Shown here: positions 9,276 through 18,272 of the stretch, piece after piece
How the letters are laid out: each line of letters opens with the position of its first letter
Position numbering within the stretch: position 1 is the stretch's first letter
NCBI GenBank assembly: GCA_900548775.1
Contig: URLM01000003.1
Span: 42,286 to 106,285 of the forward strand
Length of the DNA: 64,000 bases
Origin: an uncultured Olsenella sp.
GTDB taxonomy: Bacteria > Actinomycetota > Coriobacteriia > Coriobacteriales > Atopobiaceae
Direction: 5' to 3'
Notes under the pieces: generated by a model
Seen by the model: only the letters and a program-made list of their open reading frames with translations
Told to the model about the DNA's origin: nothing
Database searches by the model: none
Translations under genes and position numbers: made by a program

Positions 9276-9979
9276 GCGACCACCTCCGAGGTGTGCCCGT
9301 AGCGGTTGGTCGAGGTCCCGTAGAGCCCATGCTTGTGAAGGTAGCCCGTCACCGGGTCTGGGGTGAGGTAGCGCAGGCTCTGACCTGCCCGCACGCGCTC
9401 GCGCAGATGGCTCGAGGAGATGGCGAGTGCAGGGACCGAGAGGTACGTGACGTCGAAATTCAGGCCAGAGGCGTCGATGGCGTCCCAGGCGCGATCGAGG
9501 TCATAGCCCGGCCTCGTGGCGGCGACCAGGTGCGCGAGACGGGCAATGTCGGCGGCATCGCGCCACCTCACGATCTCGGTGATGGCGTCGGCGCCCGTGA
9601 TGAAGTAGAACTCGACGTTCTCGGGATAGAGGCCGCGCAGGAGCCGAAGCGTGTCTGCGGTATAGGTCACGCCCTCGCGGTCGACCTCGAAGCGAGAGGC
9701 AACGAAGTGGGGGTTGTCCGCCGTGGCCAGAAGGGTCATGGCATAGCGATCCTCCCCCGTGCTCACGTTCCGGTCCTGCTTGAACGCAGGCCTCCCCGCC
9801 GGCATGAAGACCACGAGGTCGAGAGCCAGGTCGTCGAAGGCCTGCTCGGCTGCGACCAAGTGCCCGTTGTGTATGGGGTCGAAGGTGCCGCCCATGATGC
9901 CCAGACGATACGTCCGCGCGTCGTCCGTGCCAAGCACCGGCAGGTCGCGATCCCTCAGCGCGCGAACATCGACGCTCAT
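9272..9979 (-). CDS. nadD: Nicotinate-mononucleotide adenylyltransferase
   Basis: A 235-aa nucleotidyltransferase that makes deamido-NAD from nicotinate mononucleotide and ATP. The nucleotidyltransferase motif GIMGGTFDPIHNGHL lies near residues 27-41, and the C-terminal motif ISSSHLRERVRAG corresponds to the ISSTxIR signature. ATG 9979 overlaps the proA stop (ATGA), giving a protein of usual family length. The longer open frame to 10264 is antisense-type sequence within proA in another frame. Confidence 0.95.
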   Translation of the reverse strand: MSVDVRALRDRDLPVLGTDDARTYRLGIMGGTFDPIHNGHLVAAEQAFDDLALDLVVFMPAGRPAFKQDRNVSTGEDRYAMTLLATADNPHFVASRFEVDREGVTYTADTLRLLRGLYPENVEFYFITGADAITEIVRWRDAADIARLAHLVAATRPGYDLDRAWDAIDASGLNFDVTYLSVPALAISSSHLRERVRAGQSLRYLTPDPVTGYLHKHGLYGTSTNRYGHTSEVVA

Positions 9980-11235
9980 CGCACCTGCCCATTCCCTCGG
10001 ACGACGTACTTGGTGGTGGTGAGTGCCGACGCCCCCATGGGACCGCGCGCATGCAGCTTCTGCGTGGAGATGCCGATCTCGCCGCCCAGCCCAAAGACAC
10101 CACCGTCGGTGAACCGCGTGGATGCGTTTGCGTACACAACGGCAGCGTCGACTCCGGCGAGAAACGCCTCGCACGCCTCGTAGGAGTCGCTCACGATGGC
10201 CTCTGAGTGACCCGTGCCATAGCGGTTGACGTGCGCAATCGCCTCGGCGACGTCTTGGACGCACCTCACGCTCATCTTGAGGTCGAGGTATTCTCTGCCC
10301 CAGTCGTCCTCGGTCGCCTCACCCATGGGAACGTCCAGTCCCGCAGCGACCTCGCGCGCGAGGGCGTCGCCCACGAGAACGACCCCGTGCTCGTGCAGGG
10401 CGACAAGCACGGGTGGGAGGAGCTTCTCTGCAGCGCAGGCGTCGACGAGAAGTGACTCCGCCGCATTGCAGACGCCAGGCCTCGAGCACTTCGCGTTGAC
10501 GACGATGTTCACGGCCTTCTCGACGTCTGCATCCCGATGCAGGTAGATGTGGCAGTTGCCGGTGCCCGTCTCGATGACGGGGACGGTGGCGTTCTCGACG
10601 CAGTAGCGTATGAGCGAGGCGCCACCGCGCGGTATGAGGACGTCGACGAGCCCCGTGGCGTGGACAAGCTCTGAGGTCTGCGTGTGCTCGGCATCATCGT
10701 CGACGTACTGTACGGCGTCTGCGGGCAATCCTGCCTCGATGAGCGCGTCTTTGCAGCAGCCAGCGAGGGCGATGCAGGACTCGCGAGCCGCACCGCCACC
10801 CTTGAGCACGCATGCGTTGCCGGCGCGGACGCAGAGCGCAAAGGCATCGGCGGTGACGTTAGGCCGTGCCTCGTAGATCATGGCAACGACGCCCATGGGC
10901 ACCGACACGCGCTCCACGCGTACACCGGAGTCGAGGGTGCGGCCCCAGCTCACGCGTCCAAGCGGGTCATCCTGCCGGGAGATCTCCTCGAGGGCGGAGG
11001 CAATGGACTCGAGGCGGGCGGAATCGAGCATGAGCCTGTCAAGAAGGGGGCCAGGCATGCCTGCCGCGCGAGAGCGTTCCATGTCGCTTCTGTTAGAGGC
11101 AACGATGGCGTCCGTCCGCTCGCGGATGAGACGGGCTGCGGCTTGTATGGCTGCCGACCTCGTTGCCGCAGAAGCCTGGCCCATCGCATGCGACGCGGTC
11201 CTCGCAAGCATTGCCTTTGTTCGCGCCTCGGACAT
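9976..11235 (-). CDS. proA: Glutamate-5-semialdehyde dehydrogenase (gamma-glutamyl phosphate reductase)
   Basis: A 419-aa enzyme that reduces gamma-glutamyl phosphate to glutamate semialdehyde with NADPH, the second step of proline synthesis. Visible signatures are YEARPNVTADAFALC, the catalytic Cys in SRPGVCNAAESLL and the C-terminal FGLGGEIGISTQKLHARGP. It follows proB by 15 bases on the same strand, so the two pathway enzymes are co-expressed. Length is normal for the family. Confidence 0.97.
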   Translation of the reverse strand: MSEARTKAMLARTASHAMGQASAATRSAAIQAAARLIRERTDAIVASNRSDMERSRAAGMPGPLLDRLMLDSARLESIASALEEISRQDDPLGRVSWGRTLDSGVRVERVSVPMGVVAMIYEARPNVTADAFALCVRAGNACVLKGGGAARESCIALAGCCKDALIEAGLPADAVQYVDDDAEHTQTSELVHATGLVDVLIPRGGASLIRYCVENATVPVIETGTGNCHIYLHRDADVEKAVNIVVNAKCSRPGVCNAAESLLVDACAAEKLLPPVLVALHEHGVVLVGDALAREVAAGLDVPMGEATEDDWGREYLDLKMSVRCVQDVAEAIAHVNRYGTGHSEAIVSDSYEACEAFLAGVDAAVVYANASTRFTDGGVFGLGGEIGISTQKLHARGPMGASALTTTKYVVRGNGQVR

Positions 11236-11250
11236 ACGTGTTCTCCCTTC

Positions 11251-12369
11251 TCAGAAGACGAGCAGCTCGTCGCGGTGAACGGCCGGCTGCGCAGCATCAG
11301 TTCCCAGGAACCGTGCTATCACGTCGAGCTTGAGGCCCCGGACGCGAGTCATGTCCTCGGACGAGTAGCGCACGGCGCCCCGACCTATGAGCGTCCCCGA
11401 AAGGTCGCAGACGTCGACGACGTCCCCGGCGGCGTAGCTCCCGCGCGTCTCGACCACGCCAACGGGCAGGACGGAGGCGCCGTGCTCGGTGACGGCACGG
11501 GCAGCCCCTTCATCGAGGACGAGAGTGCCCCGCACGACCTCGGCAAGCCCGATCCAGAGCTTGCGCCCAAGCTCGTGAGAGCCCATCTTCGAGGCCGCCT
11601 CGAAGCGCGTCCCAACGCCAGTTCCGTTCACGGCGTCGAGCAGGGCGTGCTCCCTCCTGCCTCGGCAGATGACCGTAGTGATGCCTGCTGCCAGCATGGC
11701 GCGAGCCGCACGGACCTTTGATGCCATGCCTCCCGTTCCATAGCTGGTCCCGGAGCCTCCCGCGACGGACGAGATCCGTCCATCGACTTCTTCGACGCGC
11801 TCGATCAGCCTGGCGGAGGGATCCGTTTGCGGATTAGCGGTGTAGAGCCCGTCAACGTCCGAGAGGATCACGTAGAGGTCAGCCGAGACGAGCCCCGCTA
11901 CGATGGCGCCGAGCATGTCGTTGTCGCCGAAGGCGAACTCGGCCACGGAGACGGTGTCGTTCTCGTTCACGACAGGCATGGCCCCAAGCTCGATGAGGCG
12001 CATGAGGGTGTTCCGCGCGTTGAGATACGCCTCGCGGTCCACCACGTCCCTGCGGGTGAGCAGGACCTGGCCACAAGGAATGCCCCGCTCGGCAAGTACG
12101 TCCGCGTAGGCCTCCGTAAGCTTAGCCTGGCCAGCCGCGGCGCAGGCCTGAAGCGTCATGATGTCGGTCGGCCTCGCGGCAAGGCCCAGCTCTTCACGGC
12201 CTGCCGCAGCGGCACCCGAGGAGACGAGAACCACGTGCGTCCCCTCATGCGCAAGCTCAACGACCTGATCGCAGAGGGAGCGGATGAAGCTGCGGTCGAG
12301 GGCGCCGTTCTCGTCCACGAGGGTGGAGGAGCCAACCTTGGCCACCACGAGCCTGGGGAAATCGCCCAT
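11251..12369 (-). CDS. proB: Glutamate 5-kinase with C-terminal PUA domain
   Basis: A 372-aa kinase that phosphorylates glutamate to start proline synthesis. The N-terminal amino acid kinase domain includes VVAKVGSSTLV, HVVLVSSGAAAAGREEL, NENDTVSVAEFAFGDND and GTGGMASKVRAARAM. The last ~95 residues form a PUA domain (LWIGLAEVVRGTLVLDEGA onward). ATG 12369 shares one base with the obg stop (TGATG). Feedback inhibition by proline is known for this family but cannot be read from sequence. Confidence 0.96.
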   Translation of the reverse strand: MGDFPRLVVAKVGSSTLVDENGALDRSFIRSLCDQVVELAHEGTHVVLVSSGAAAAGREELGLAARPTDIMTLQACAAAGQAKLTEAYADVLAERGIPCGQVLLTRRDVVDREAYLNARNTLMRLIELGAMPVVNENDTVSVAEFAFGDNDMLGAIVAGLVSADLYVILSDVDGLYTANPQTDPSARLIERVEEVDGRISSVAGGSGTSYGTGGMASKVRAARAMLAAGITTVICRGRREHALLDAVNGTGVGTRFEAASKMGSHELGRKLWIGLAEVVRGTLVLDEGAARAVTEHGASVLPVGVVETRGSYAAGDVVDVCDLSGTLIGRGAVRYSSEDMTRVRGLKLDVIARFLGTDAAQPAVHRDELLVF

Positions 12370-13760
12370 CAGTCCTCGCCCCCGTCGTCGCGAACGTCGG
12401 GCTCGTCCTCGGCGAGCTCGGCGAAGTCGTCGTCCGCCGGCTCTCCCTCGTAGGTGAAGGCGAGCTCGAGAATGCGGACCTCGTCTCCGGGGACGCATCC
12501 CGCCTTCTCGAGGCGGTCGTCGAGACCGGCACGGTCGAACCGGTGCTGGAGGTAGGCAACGGCCTCCTCGTTGTCCCAGTCGGTCTGGATGACCATGCGC
12601 TCGATCGCGGCACCGCTCACGCGCCAGACGTGCGCGCCCTCGCGGCGTATGCTCATGGCGCGGTCGCGCTGCTGACGGCTACGCTCCCACTTCTGCGAGG
12701 CCTCCGCCGCCTCTCCCGAAGGGACAGGAGCCTCAGCGCGAAGCTTCGCGACGGCATCTGCGGTTTCGCTCACCAATGCCTCGATCCCCTCGCCGGTCAC
12801 CGCGGAGACCGCGTGGAAGCTGTGGCCGTCCGCCTCGGCGGCTTCGCGCAGCGCCTTGACGGCACCCTCGGTCCCTGGCATGTCGCACTTGTTCGCAACC
12901 ACGATCTGCGGGCGATCGGCAAGCTCTGACGCATAGGCAGCGAGCTCGGCGTTGATGGCGTGGTAGTCCTCGACGGCATCTCGGCCCTCGAAGCCACCCG
13001 TGACGTCAACAACATGCAGTATGAGAGCGGTGCGCTCGATGTGCCGCAAGAACTCGTGCCCAAGGCCCTTGCCCTCGGAGGCACCCTCGATGAGACCGGG
13101 CACGTCGGCGCAGACGAACGAGCGCCCGTCGTGAGCGCGGGCCACGCCAAGATTGGGCACAAGCGTCGTGAAGGGGTAGTCGGCGATCTTGGGCCGGGCG
13201 GCAGAGATGCGCGCGATGATGGAGCTCTTCCCCACCGAGGGCATGCCGACGAGCGCAGCGTCGGCCATGAGCTTCATCTCGAGCTCGATCCAATGGTCCT
13301 GGGCAGGCTCGCCCTTCTCGGCGAACGCGGGTGCACGACGGACCGAGGTCACAAAGTGGGTGTTGCCGAGGCCGCCCATGCCTCCCGGCGCAACCACCAC
13401 TCGCTCCCCCGGGCGAGTGAGGTCCGCGATCTGGTAGAGGGGCTTCTGCGTGGCAGGGTCAAGCTCGCGCACGACGGTACCAAGGGGAACCCGCAATACA
13501 AGGTCCGCCCCATCCTTTCCATGCATGCGCTTGCCCTGGCCGTGCGTGCCCCTCTCGGCCTTGAAGTGGTGCTTGTAGCGATAGTCGATAAGGGAGGAAA
13601 GCTGGGGGTCGGACTCGACGATGACGTCGCCGCCGTGCCCGCCGTCGCCCCCGTCTGGCCCGCCCTTTGGGACGTAGGCCTCACGCCGGAACGACATGCA
13701 GCCGGCACCGCCGTCGCCACCCTTGACGTTGATGTGAGACATGTCTGTGAATGTGACCAC
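12369..13760 (-). CDS. obg: GTPase Obg/CgtA
   Basis: A 463-aa ribosome-associated GTPase. The Gly-rich Obg fold comes first (VKGGDGGAGCMSFRREAYVPKGG), then the G domain (Walker A GMPSVGKSS near 170, DVPGLIEGASEGKGLG, NKCD). A C-terminal OCT domain (WRVSGAAIERMV) and an acidic tail follow. The start is GTG 13760, preceded by AGGAGG at 5 bases. It is separated from rpmA by 113 bases that contain a strong hairpin, so expression may be partly independent of the ribosomal protein genes. Confidence 0.96.
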   Translation of the reverse strand: MVTFTDMSHINVKGGDGGAGCMSFRREAYVPKGGPDGGDGGHGGDVIVESDPQLSSLIDYRYKHHFKAERGTHGQGKRMHGKDGADLVLRVPLGTVVRELDPATQKPLYQIADLTRPGERVVVAPGGMGGLGNTHFVTSVRRAPAFAEKGEPAQDHWIELEMKLMADAALVGMPSVGKSSIIARISAARPKIADYPFTTLVPNLGVARAHDGRSFVCADVPGLIEGASEGKGLGHEFLRHIERTALILHVVDVTGGFEGRDAVEDYHAINAELAAYASELADRPQIVVANKCDMPGTEGAVKALREAAEADGHSFHAVSAVTGEGIEALVSETADAVAKLRAEAPVPSGEAAEASQKWERSRQQRDRAMSIRREGAHVWRVSGAAIERMVIQTDWDNEEAVAYLQHRFDRAGLDDRLEKAGCVPGDEVRILELAFTYEGEPADDDFAELAEDEPDVRDDGGED

Positions 13761-13828
13761 GTATTCCTCCTTGGTTGCCCCTGATGGTACGGCAACTCAC
13801 AGGGGACGCGCTCGGCGCGATAAGAAAC

Positions 13829-13850
13829 GGGCCCCGCCAAGGCGGGGCCC
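13829..13850 (-). terminator. Hairpin terminator between rpmA and obg
   Basis: A perfect 10-bp GC stem (GGGCCCCGCC / GGCGGGGCCC) with a 2-base AA/TT turn lies 24 bases downstream of rpmA on the minus strand, followed by GTTTCTTATC. Position and strength fit a partial terminator or processing site that would reduce obg-operon expression relative to L21/L27. The U-run is short. Confidence 0.6.
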
Positions 13851-13873
13851 AGTTCGTTCTATTGTGTGCGCCG

Positions 13874-14122
13874 CTACTCGGTGACGACGTTGACGACGTG
13901 CTTCGTGCCCTTCTTGAACTGCACGACACCGTCGGCGAGAGCGAACAGGGTGTCATCCTTGCCACGGCCGACGTTCTCGCCGGGGGTGATGTGGGTGCCA
14001 CGCTGACGAACGATGATCTGGCCGGTCTTGATGGCCTGACCGCCATAGATCTTCACGCCGAGACGCTGCGCGTGGGAGTCACGGCCGTTGCGAGACGAAC
14101 CGAGGCCTTTCTTGTGTGCCAT
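13874..14122 (-). CDS. rpmA: 50S ribosomal protein L27
   Basis: An 82-aa ribosomal protein with the family N-terminus MAHKKGLGSSRNGRDS and the core GGQAIKTGQIIVRQRGT. L27 contacts the peptidyl transferase centre. No N-terminal extension of the Firmicute type that needs cleavage is present: the protein starts directly MAHKKG. It lies 40 bases downstream of rplU, the near-universal order. Confidence 0.98.
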   Translation of the reverse strand: MAHKKGLGSSRNGRDSHAQRLGVKIYGGQAIKTGQIIVRQRGTHITPGENVGRGKDDTLFALADGVVQFKKGTKHVVNVVTE

Positions 14123-14162
14123 GGTGCTACCTGCCTATCTGAAGTGGACGGAGTGGGTGAGG

Positions 14163-14474
14163 CTACGCGGTGGGAAGCTCGGAGATCCTCAGCTTGGTGA
14201 GGTTCTGGCGGTGACCCTTGGTGCGGTGGTAGCGCTTGCGCTTCTTGAACTTGAAGACAAGGACCTTCTCGCCCTTGTGCTGGTCGACGACCTCGGCGGT
14301 GACCTTCTTGTCCTCGAGGGTGGCAGGGTCAACGATGGTCTTCTCGCCGTCGTTCAGGAGGAGAACGTCGAGCTGGACCGAATCGCCAGGCTGCGCGTCG
14401 AGCTTCTCGACGTCGAGGACGTCGCCCTTGGCAACCTTATACTGCTTGCCACCAGTTGCTACGATTGCGTACAT
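14163..14474 (-). CDS. rplU: 50S ribosomal protein L21
   Basis: A 103-aa ribosomal protein with the typical start MYAIVATGGKQYKVAKGD and the C-terminal basic segment FKFKKRKRYHRTKGHRQN that binds 23S rRNA. It is the first gene of the rplU-rpmA unit and lies about 40 bases downstream of a near-consensus promoter at 14517-14545. Confidence 0.98.
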   Translation of the reverse strand: MYAIVATGGKQYKVAKGDVLDVEKLDAQPGDSVQLDVLLLNDGEKTIVDPATLEDKKVTAEVVDQHKGEKVLVFKFKKRKRYHRTKGHRQNLTKLRISELPTA

Positions 14475-14516
14475 GTGTGTAACCCTTCATTGCTGGCGTG
14501 ATTGCAACAGTAAGTA

Positions 14517-14545
14517 ATCTTACTAGCCGCGCGGGAAACCGTCAA
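14517..14545 (-). promoter_or_regulatory. Sigma-70 type promoter of rplU-rpmA
   Basis: On the minus strand TTGACG (14540-14545) and TAAGAT (14517-14522) are separated by exactly 17 bases, giving a near-consensus housekeeping promoter about 40 bases before the rplU start. The predicted transcript leader is short, too short for a long structured L21 leader. Confidence 0.75.
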
Positions 14546-14662
14546 CGAAAAATCGCCTTGACCTGCGGTGCCGCAAGGGAAACCGAATCGGGGACCGTGG
14601 CCTGGCGCTTTTCCGCACAACCTAAGCAAGTCTAGCCTGCTTGGGGACATACGTCACAGCCG

Positions 14663-15370
14663 CTACATTGGCTCCACAAGACTCCCATCTTCATCCTCGT
14701 GCCACTGCCCCACCCTGCATACGGCGATCGCCGGCATGGGAATCCCTGCCTGCCGGGCGGCCTCGGAGATGAGGATCGCTGGCCTCAGGGAGCCCTCCTC
14801 GCACGACCGGCAGTCGAGGAGGTATCCCGTGCCAGAGGGGCGCTCCTCGAAGGAGACGAGCGTCTTCGTGAGGTCGACGTGCTTCTCCTTCTCGCCGCGC
14901 ATGTAGGTGATGCTCCCCCGTGTGCGCACGGCATCGATCGCACGAGCAAGGGCGCTGACGTCGGTCTCGTCCAAGACGTTGACGCTCCACGTCGAGCGCG
15001 TGAGCCATGCCTCCAGCGCAGGCAGGGCATAGGGGACGTACGCGGCCTTGAGGGGCGCGAGGAGGCTTGGGCTCGAGGCCACAAGCCGCGTCAGCGTCTC
15101 CTCGGGGTCGACCTCCTCGGTGAGGAAGATGTCGAAGTACTCCCCCATCGAGGCGGCACCGACGGGCAGCGCCTGGGAGAACTGCAGGCGCATGCGGCGG
15201 GCGAAGCCGTTTCCCACCGCAAAGGGCAGCTGAGAGCGCCGGATGCTCCGGTTGATGGTGTTGATGACCTCGAGGTGCCCCAGGTGCGCGAGCCTGCCGT
15301 CCTTGCGGTAGCGCACGCGAAGCCGGTACTGGTTGAGCTTGCTGTTGGTGATGGCGGCGGTGTTGATCAT
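14663..15370 (-). CDS. TIGR03936-family radical-SAM-linked protein (DUF2344)
   Basis: A 235-aa protein of the DUF2344/TIGR03936 family. The N-terminal pattern LRVRYRKDGRLAHLGHLEVINTINRSIRRS and the following FARRMRLQFSQALPVG are typical. Members occur next to, or fused to, the B12-binding-type radical SAM protein encoded just upstream; the two genes overlap here as ATGA (15367-15370). The function is not established; a role in RNA or cofactor modification is only speculative. About 190 bases follow before rplU, holding the rplU promoter. Confidence 0.85.
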   Translation of the reverse strand: MINTAAITNSKLNQYRLRVRYRKDGRLAHLGHLEVINTINRSIRRSQLPFAVGNGFARRMRLQFSQALPVGAASMGEYFDIFLTEEVDPEETLTRLVASSPSLLAPLKAAYVPYALPALEAWLTRSTWSVNVLDETDVSALARAIDAVRTRGSITYMRGEKEKHVDLTKTLVSFEERPSGTGYLLDCRSCEEGSLRPAILISEAARQAGIPMPAIAVCRVGQWHEDEDGSLVEPM

Positions 15371-17244
15371 GCGCGCTCACCCCAAACCACGTTGTCCACG
15401 CCGAGCGTTGGGCACACGCCGCAACCCACGCACGACTCGCGCGTGCAATCCGGCGTGGTGACACCCTGGGCTGCCCTTCGCCACTCCCGCTGGAGAAAGC
15501 CCTTCGAGACGCCAGGCGAGGTGTGGTCCCAGGGGAGCCGGGCGTCGAGGGAGAAGCCCTCGGAGGCGATGGTGGGCAGGTCGAGGCCAAGCTCTGCAGC
15601 CGCGGCCTCCCAGGCGTCGTAGTTGAACTCGCTCGTCCACGCGTCAAAGCGGCAGCCGTGCTGCCATGCGGCGAGCACGAGGTCGAAGCCCGCGCGTCCC
15701 ATCTTGGAGAGCGCACCCTCGACAAGCGAGGTCCTGGGGTCGTGGTAGGAGATCTTCACGTCGCGGTCCGTGTTGGCGCCGAGCAGGAGCCTTGCCCTGC
15801 GCTCCACCTCGGACACCTCGAGCTGGCCCGCCCACTGGAAGGGCGTGTGCGCCTTGGGCACGAAGACGGCGACCGAAGCCGAGACCTGCACCTTGCTCTT
15901 CTTGCCGCGCCCCACCACCTCGCGACCGATCTCGAGCACGCGGTGCGTGGCGGCAGGTATCGCCAGGATGTCCTCGTCGGTCTCGGTGGGAAGGCCCATC
16001 ATGAAGTAGAGCTTGACGCGGCGCCACCCATGCTCGAAGGCGTTTCTCGCCGCGCGCTCGAGGTCTTCCTCAGTCACGTTCTTGTTGATCACGTCGCGGA
16101 GGCGTTGGGTGCCGGCCTCCGGGGCAAAGGTGAGACCGCCGCGCTTGGAACCCGAGGCGGCGTTTGCCATGTCCACCCCAAAGGAGTCGAGGCGCTGCGA
16201 GGGGATGGACACGCGGATGCCTCGGCCGGAGAGCCTCTGGTCAAGCTCGTTCAGCATGGGGGCGCACTGAGAGTGGTCGGTGGTCGAAAGCGACGTGAGG
16301 GATAGCTCGTCGTAGCCCGTCTCGGCAAGGCCGCGCTCGCTCGCCTCGACAACTTGCTCGATGGGCCTCTCTCGAACGGGACGGTACGTCATGCCCGCCT
16401 GGCAGAAGCGGCAGCCGCGCGCGCAGCCACGCAGCACCTCTATCGCGAGGCGGTCCTGTACGATGCCCATGTACGGAACGATGTGCTCGGCGCAGGCGGG
16501 GGTCGATGCCAAGTCTGCAACGCAGCGCTTGAGCACGACCTCGGGGGCTCCGGTACCGGGTCGGGGGACGGCATAGCCCCAGCGCGTGGAGGTCTCGTCG
16601 ACGACGACGTCGTAGAGTGAGGGGACGTAGACCCCCTGGATTCTGGAGAGGGCGAGAAGGATGTCGACTCGCGAAGAACCCGCAGCGCGGCAGTCTCGCA
16701 CGCACGCCGCCATATCGACAATGGCGTCCTCTCCGTCGCCGAGCAGGATCGCGTCGAACATGGGGGCAAGCGGCTCGGCGTTCCAGACGGAGGGACCGCC
16801 CGCGATCACGATGGGGTCGTCCTCCTCGCGCTCCGCAGAGCGAACGGGGATGCCCGCCAGGTCGAGCGTCTCGATGATGTTCGTGGCGACAAGCTCGTGG
16901 GCGAGCGTGAAGCCCACGAGGTCGAAGGAGGCGACGGGAGCGGCGGACTCGAGGGCGAGCAGGGGCACGTTGTGCTCGCGCATGAGGTCTGCCATGTCGT
17001 GCCACGGGAGGTAGCACCTCTCGCACGAGATGCCCTCCGCCTCGTTGAGGGCGTCGTAGAGGATGGCGATGCCCAGGTTGGGCTGGCCGACCTCATAGGC
17101 GTCCGGGTAGATGAGGCATGTGTGGAAGGGGCCGGGCTGGTCCTCGACGGCTCCCCACTCGTGGTCGAGGTAGCGCGAGGGCTTCTCGACGAGCGGAAGC
17201 AGGGGCTCGATGAGTCGGAAGAGGTCCTCTCGCGGTTGGCGCAT
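15367..17244 (-). CDS. TIGR03960-family B12-binding-domain radical SAM protein
   Basis: A 625-aa protein. The N-terminal half carries a B12-binding-like fold (YEVGQPNLGIAILYDALN, then GGPSVWNAEPLAPMFD). A radical SAM domain follows with the [4Fe-4S] motif CARGCRFCQAG (CxxxCxxC) near residues 274-284. The C-terminus holds more Cys (CTRESCVGCGVCPTLG), suggesting an extra iron-sulfur site. The family is widespread in Actinobacteria and Firmicutes, usually paired with TIGR03936 as here. The reaction is unknown. The gene starts 2 bases after the DUF697-like gene. Confidence 0.88.
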   Translation of the reverse strand: MRQPREDLFRLIEPLLPLVEKPSRYLDHEWGAVEDQPGPFHTCLIYPDAYEVGQPNLGIAILYDALNEAEGISCERCYLPWHDMADLMREHNVPLLALESAAPVASFDLVGFTLAHELVATNIIETLDLAGIPVRSAEREEDDPIVIAGGPSVWNAEPLAPMFDAILLGDGEDAIVDMAACVRDCRAAGSSRVDILLALSRIQGVYVPSLYDVVVDETSTRWGYAVPRPGTGAPEVVLKRCVADLASTPACAEHIVPYMGIVQDRLAIEVLRGCARGCRFCQAGMTYRPVRERPIEQVVEASERGLAETGYDELSLTSLSTTDHSQCAPMLNELDQRLSGRGIRVSIPSQRLDSFGVDMANAASGSKRGGLTFAPEAGTQRLRDVINKNVTEEDLERAARNAFEHGWRRVKLYFMMGLPTETDEDILAIPAATHRVLEIGREVVGRGKKSKVQVSASVAVFVPKAHTPFQWAGQLEVSEVERRARLLLGANTDRDVKISYHDPRTSLVEGALSKMGRAGFDLVLAAWQHGCRFDAWTSEFNYDAWEAAAAELGLDLPTIASEGFSLDARLPWDHTSPGVSKGFLQREWRRAAQGVTTPDCTRESCVGCGVCPTLGVDNVVWGERA

Positions 17245-17246
17245 GG

Positions 17247-18248
17247 CTACTCACCCCTACCCACAGAACCGTCGGGGCAGAGAACGACATACGCCGGTGC
17301 GGCAACGGGGCGTGGCGCACGAGAACGCTTCTCGCCGTCCTTCTCGCCAGCCCCAGCCTTCTTGGGGGGCTCGAGATGGCGGGCGGGTGCCTGGCGGCTC
17401 GTCTCGTCACCGTGGGGACGAAGGGACCCGTCCTCGAAGTCGAAGCGAACCTGAAGTGCGCGGCCCGTTGCCACCGTTCCGGCATACCCCATGGCACCCT
17501 TGAAGGCCCAGCCAAGCCCCGGGACCACGCGCGAAGCCGCGCGGGCAAGCGCACGGTACCCAAAGCCCGCCCCCACGACGCCCGCAAGTTCGAGCGCTCG
17601 AGAGAGGTCAAGCCCACGACCGTACGCAACGGCGATGTCGAGGGCAAGCTTTGCCTGGTTTGCAGTCATGACCGCCATGTCCGAGCCCGGCATGAGGGTC
17701 ACGGCCCCCACGGCGGCGTTCTCCATGGCGCAGCGCCTCACCAGCGCGTCGACCTCCGCAGGGCGGCAAAAGGGGAAGTTTGCCGCGAGCGCCAGGCCCT
17801 TGTCGGTTGCCCCGACAAGCCACGTGCCCAGTCTCGGAACCAAGGCAAGGGCATCGGCACAAGCCAGGACCTCCACGAGGGAGGAGAGCTCGTCCGGAAG
17901 GTCGACGTCCGGAACTTCGACCGCAGACTCGGCCACGAGCGCAACCGGCACACCGCGTTGGGCTGCGTCGCGGGCGAGTGCGGCCTCGAGGGGTCCCTCG
18001 CCGCCACAGACGACAACCAGGGCGTCCGGTGCGATGCCTTCCGGTGCGGGGGCCCCGATGGGGCGAACGTCGACGACGCCCGACGCCTCGCGGGCGACAA
18101 GGGCCTCCTTGATGGCGAGCACGAGCCCGCGCGGGGCGGCCTCAGATACGCGTACCCACAGGCGCACGGCCTGTGAGCCACCCTCACTGGCATCCCTGCC
18201 GGCCCCGACGACCTCGAGAATCTTCCCCCACGGAATCTTGCGCGCCAT
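17247..18248 (-). CDS. DUF697-like protein of unknown function
   Basis: A 333-aa protein. The stretch at about residues 205-275 (MTANQAKLALDIAVAYGRGLD, then ELAGVVGAGFGYRALAR and VPGLGWAFKGAMGYAGT) matches the DUF697 pattern found at the C-terminus of some Era-like GTPases. Here the N-terminal part shows no P-loop, so the GTPase half is absent or replaced by a Rossmann-like region. The C-terminal 60 residues are charged and Pro/Ala-rich. It sits between rodA and the radical SAM gene. No function can be assigned. Confidence 0.7.
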   Translation of the reverse strand: MARKIPWGKILEVVGAGRDASEGGSQAVRLWVRVSEAAPRGLVLAIKEALVAREASGVVDVRPIGAPAPEGIAPDALVVVCGGEGPLEAALARDAAQRGVPVALVAESAVEVPDVDLPDELSSLVEVLACADALALVPRLGTWLVGATDKGLALAANFPFCRPAEVDALVRRCAMENAAVGAVTLMPGSDMAVMTANQAKLALDIAVAYGRGLDLSRALELAGVVGAGFGYRALARAASRVVPGLGWAFKGAMGYAGTVATGRALQVRFDFEDGSLRPHGDETSRQAPARHLEPPKKAGAGEKDGEKRSRAPRPVAAPAYVVLCPDGSVGRGE

Positions 18249-18272
18249 AATCCTCCTTACAACAGGCAGCCG

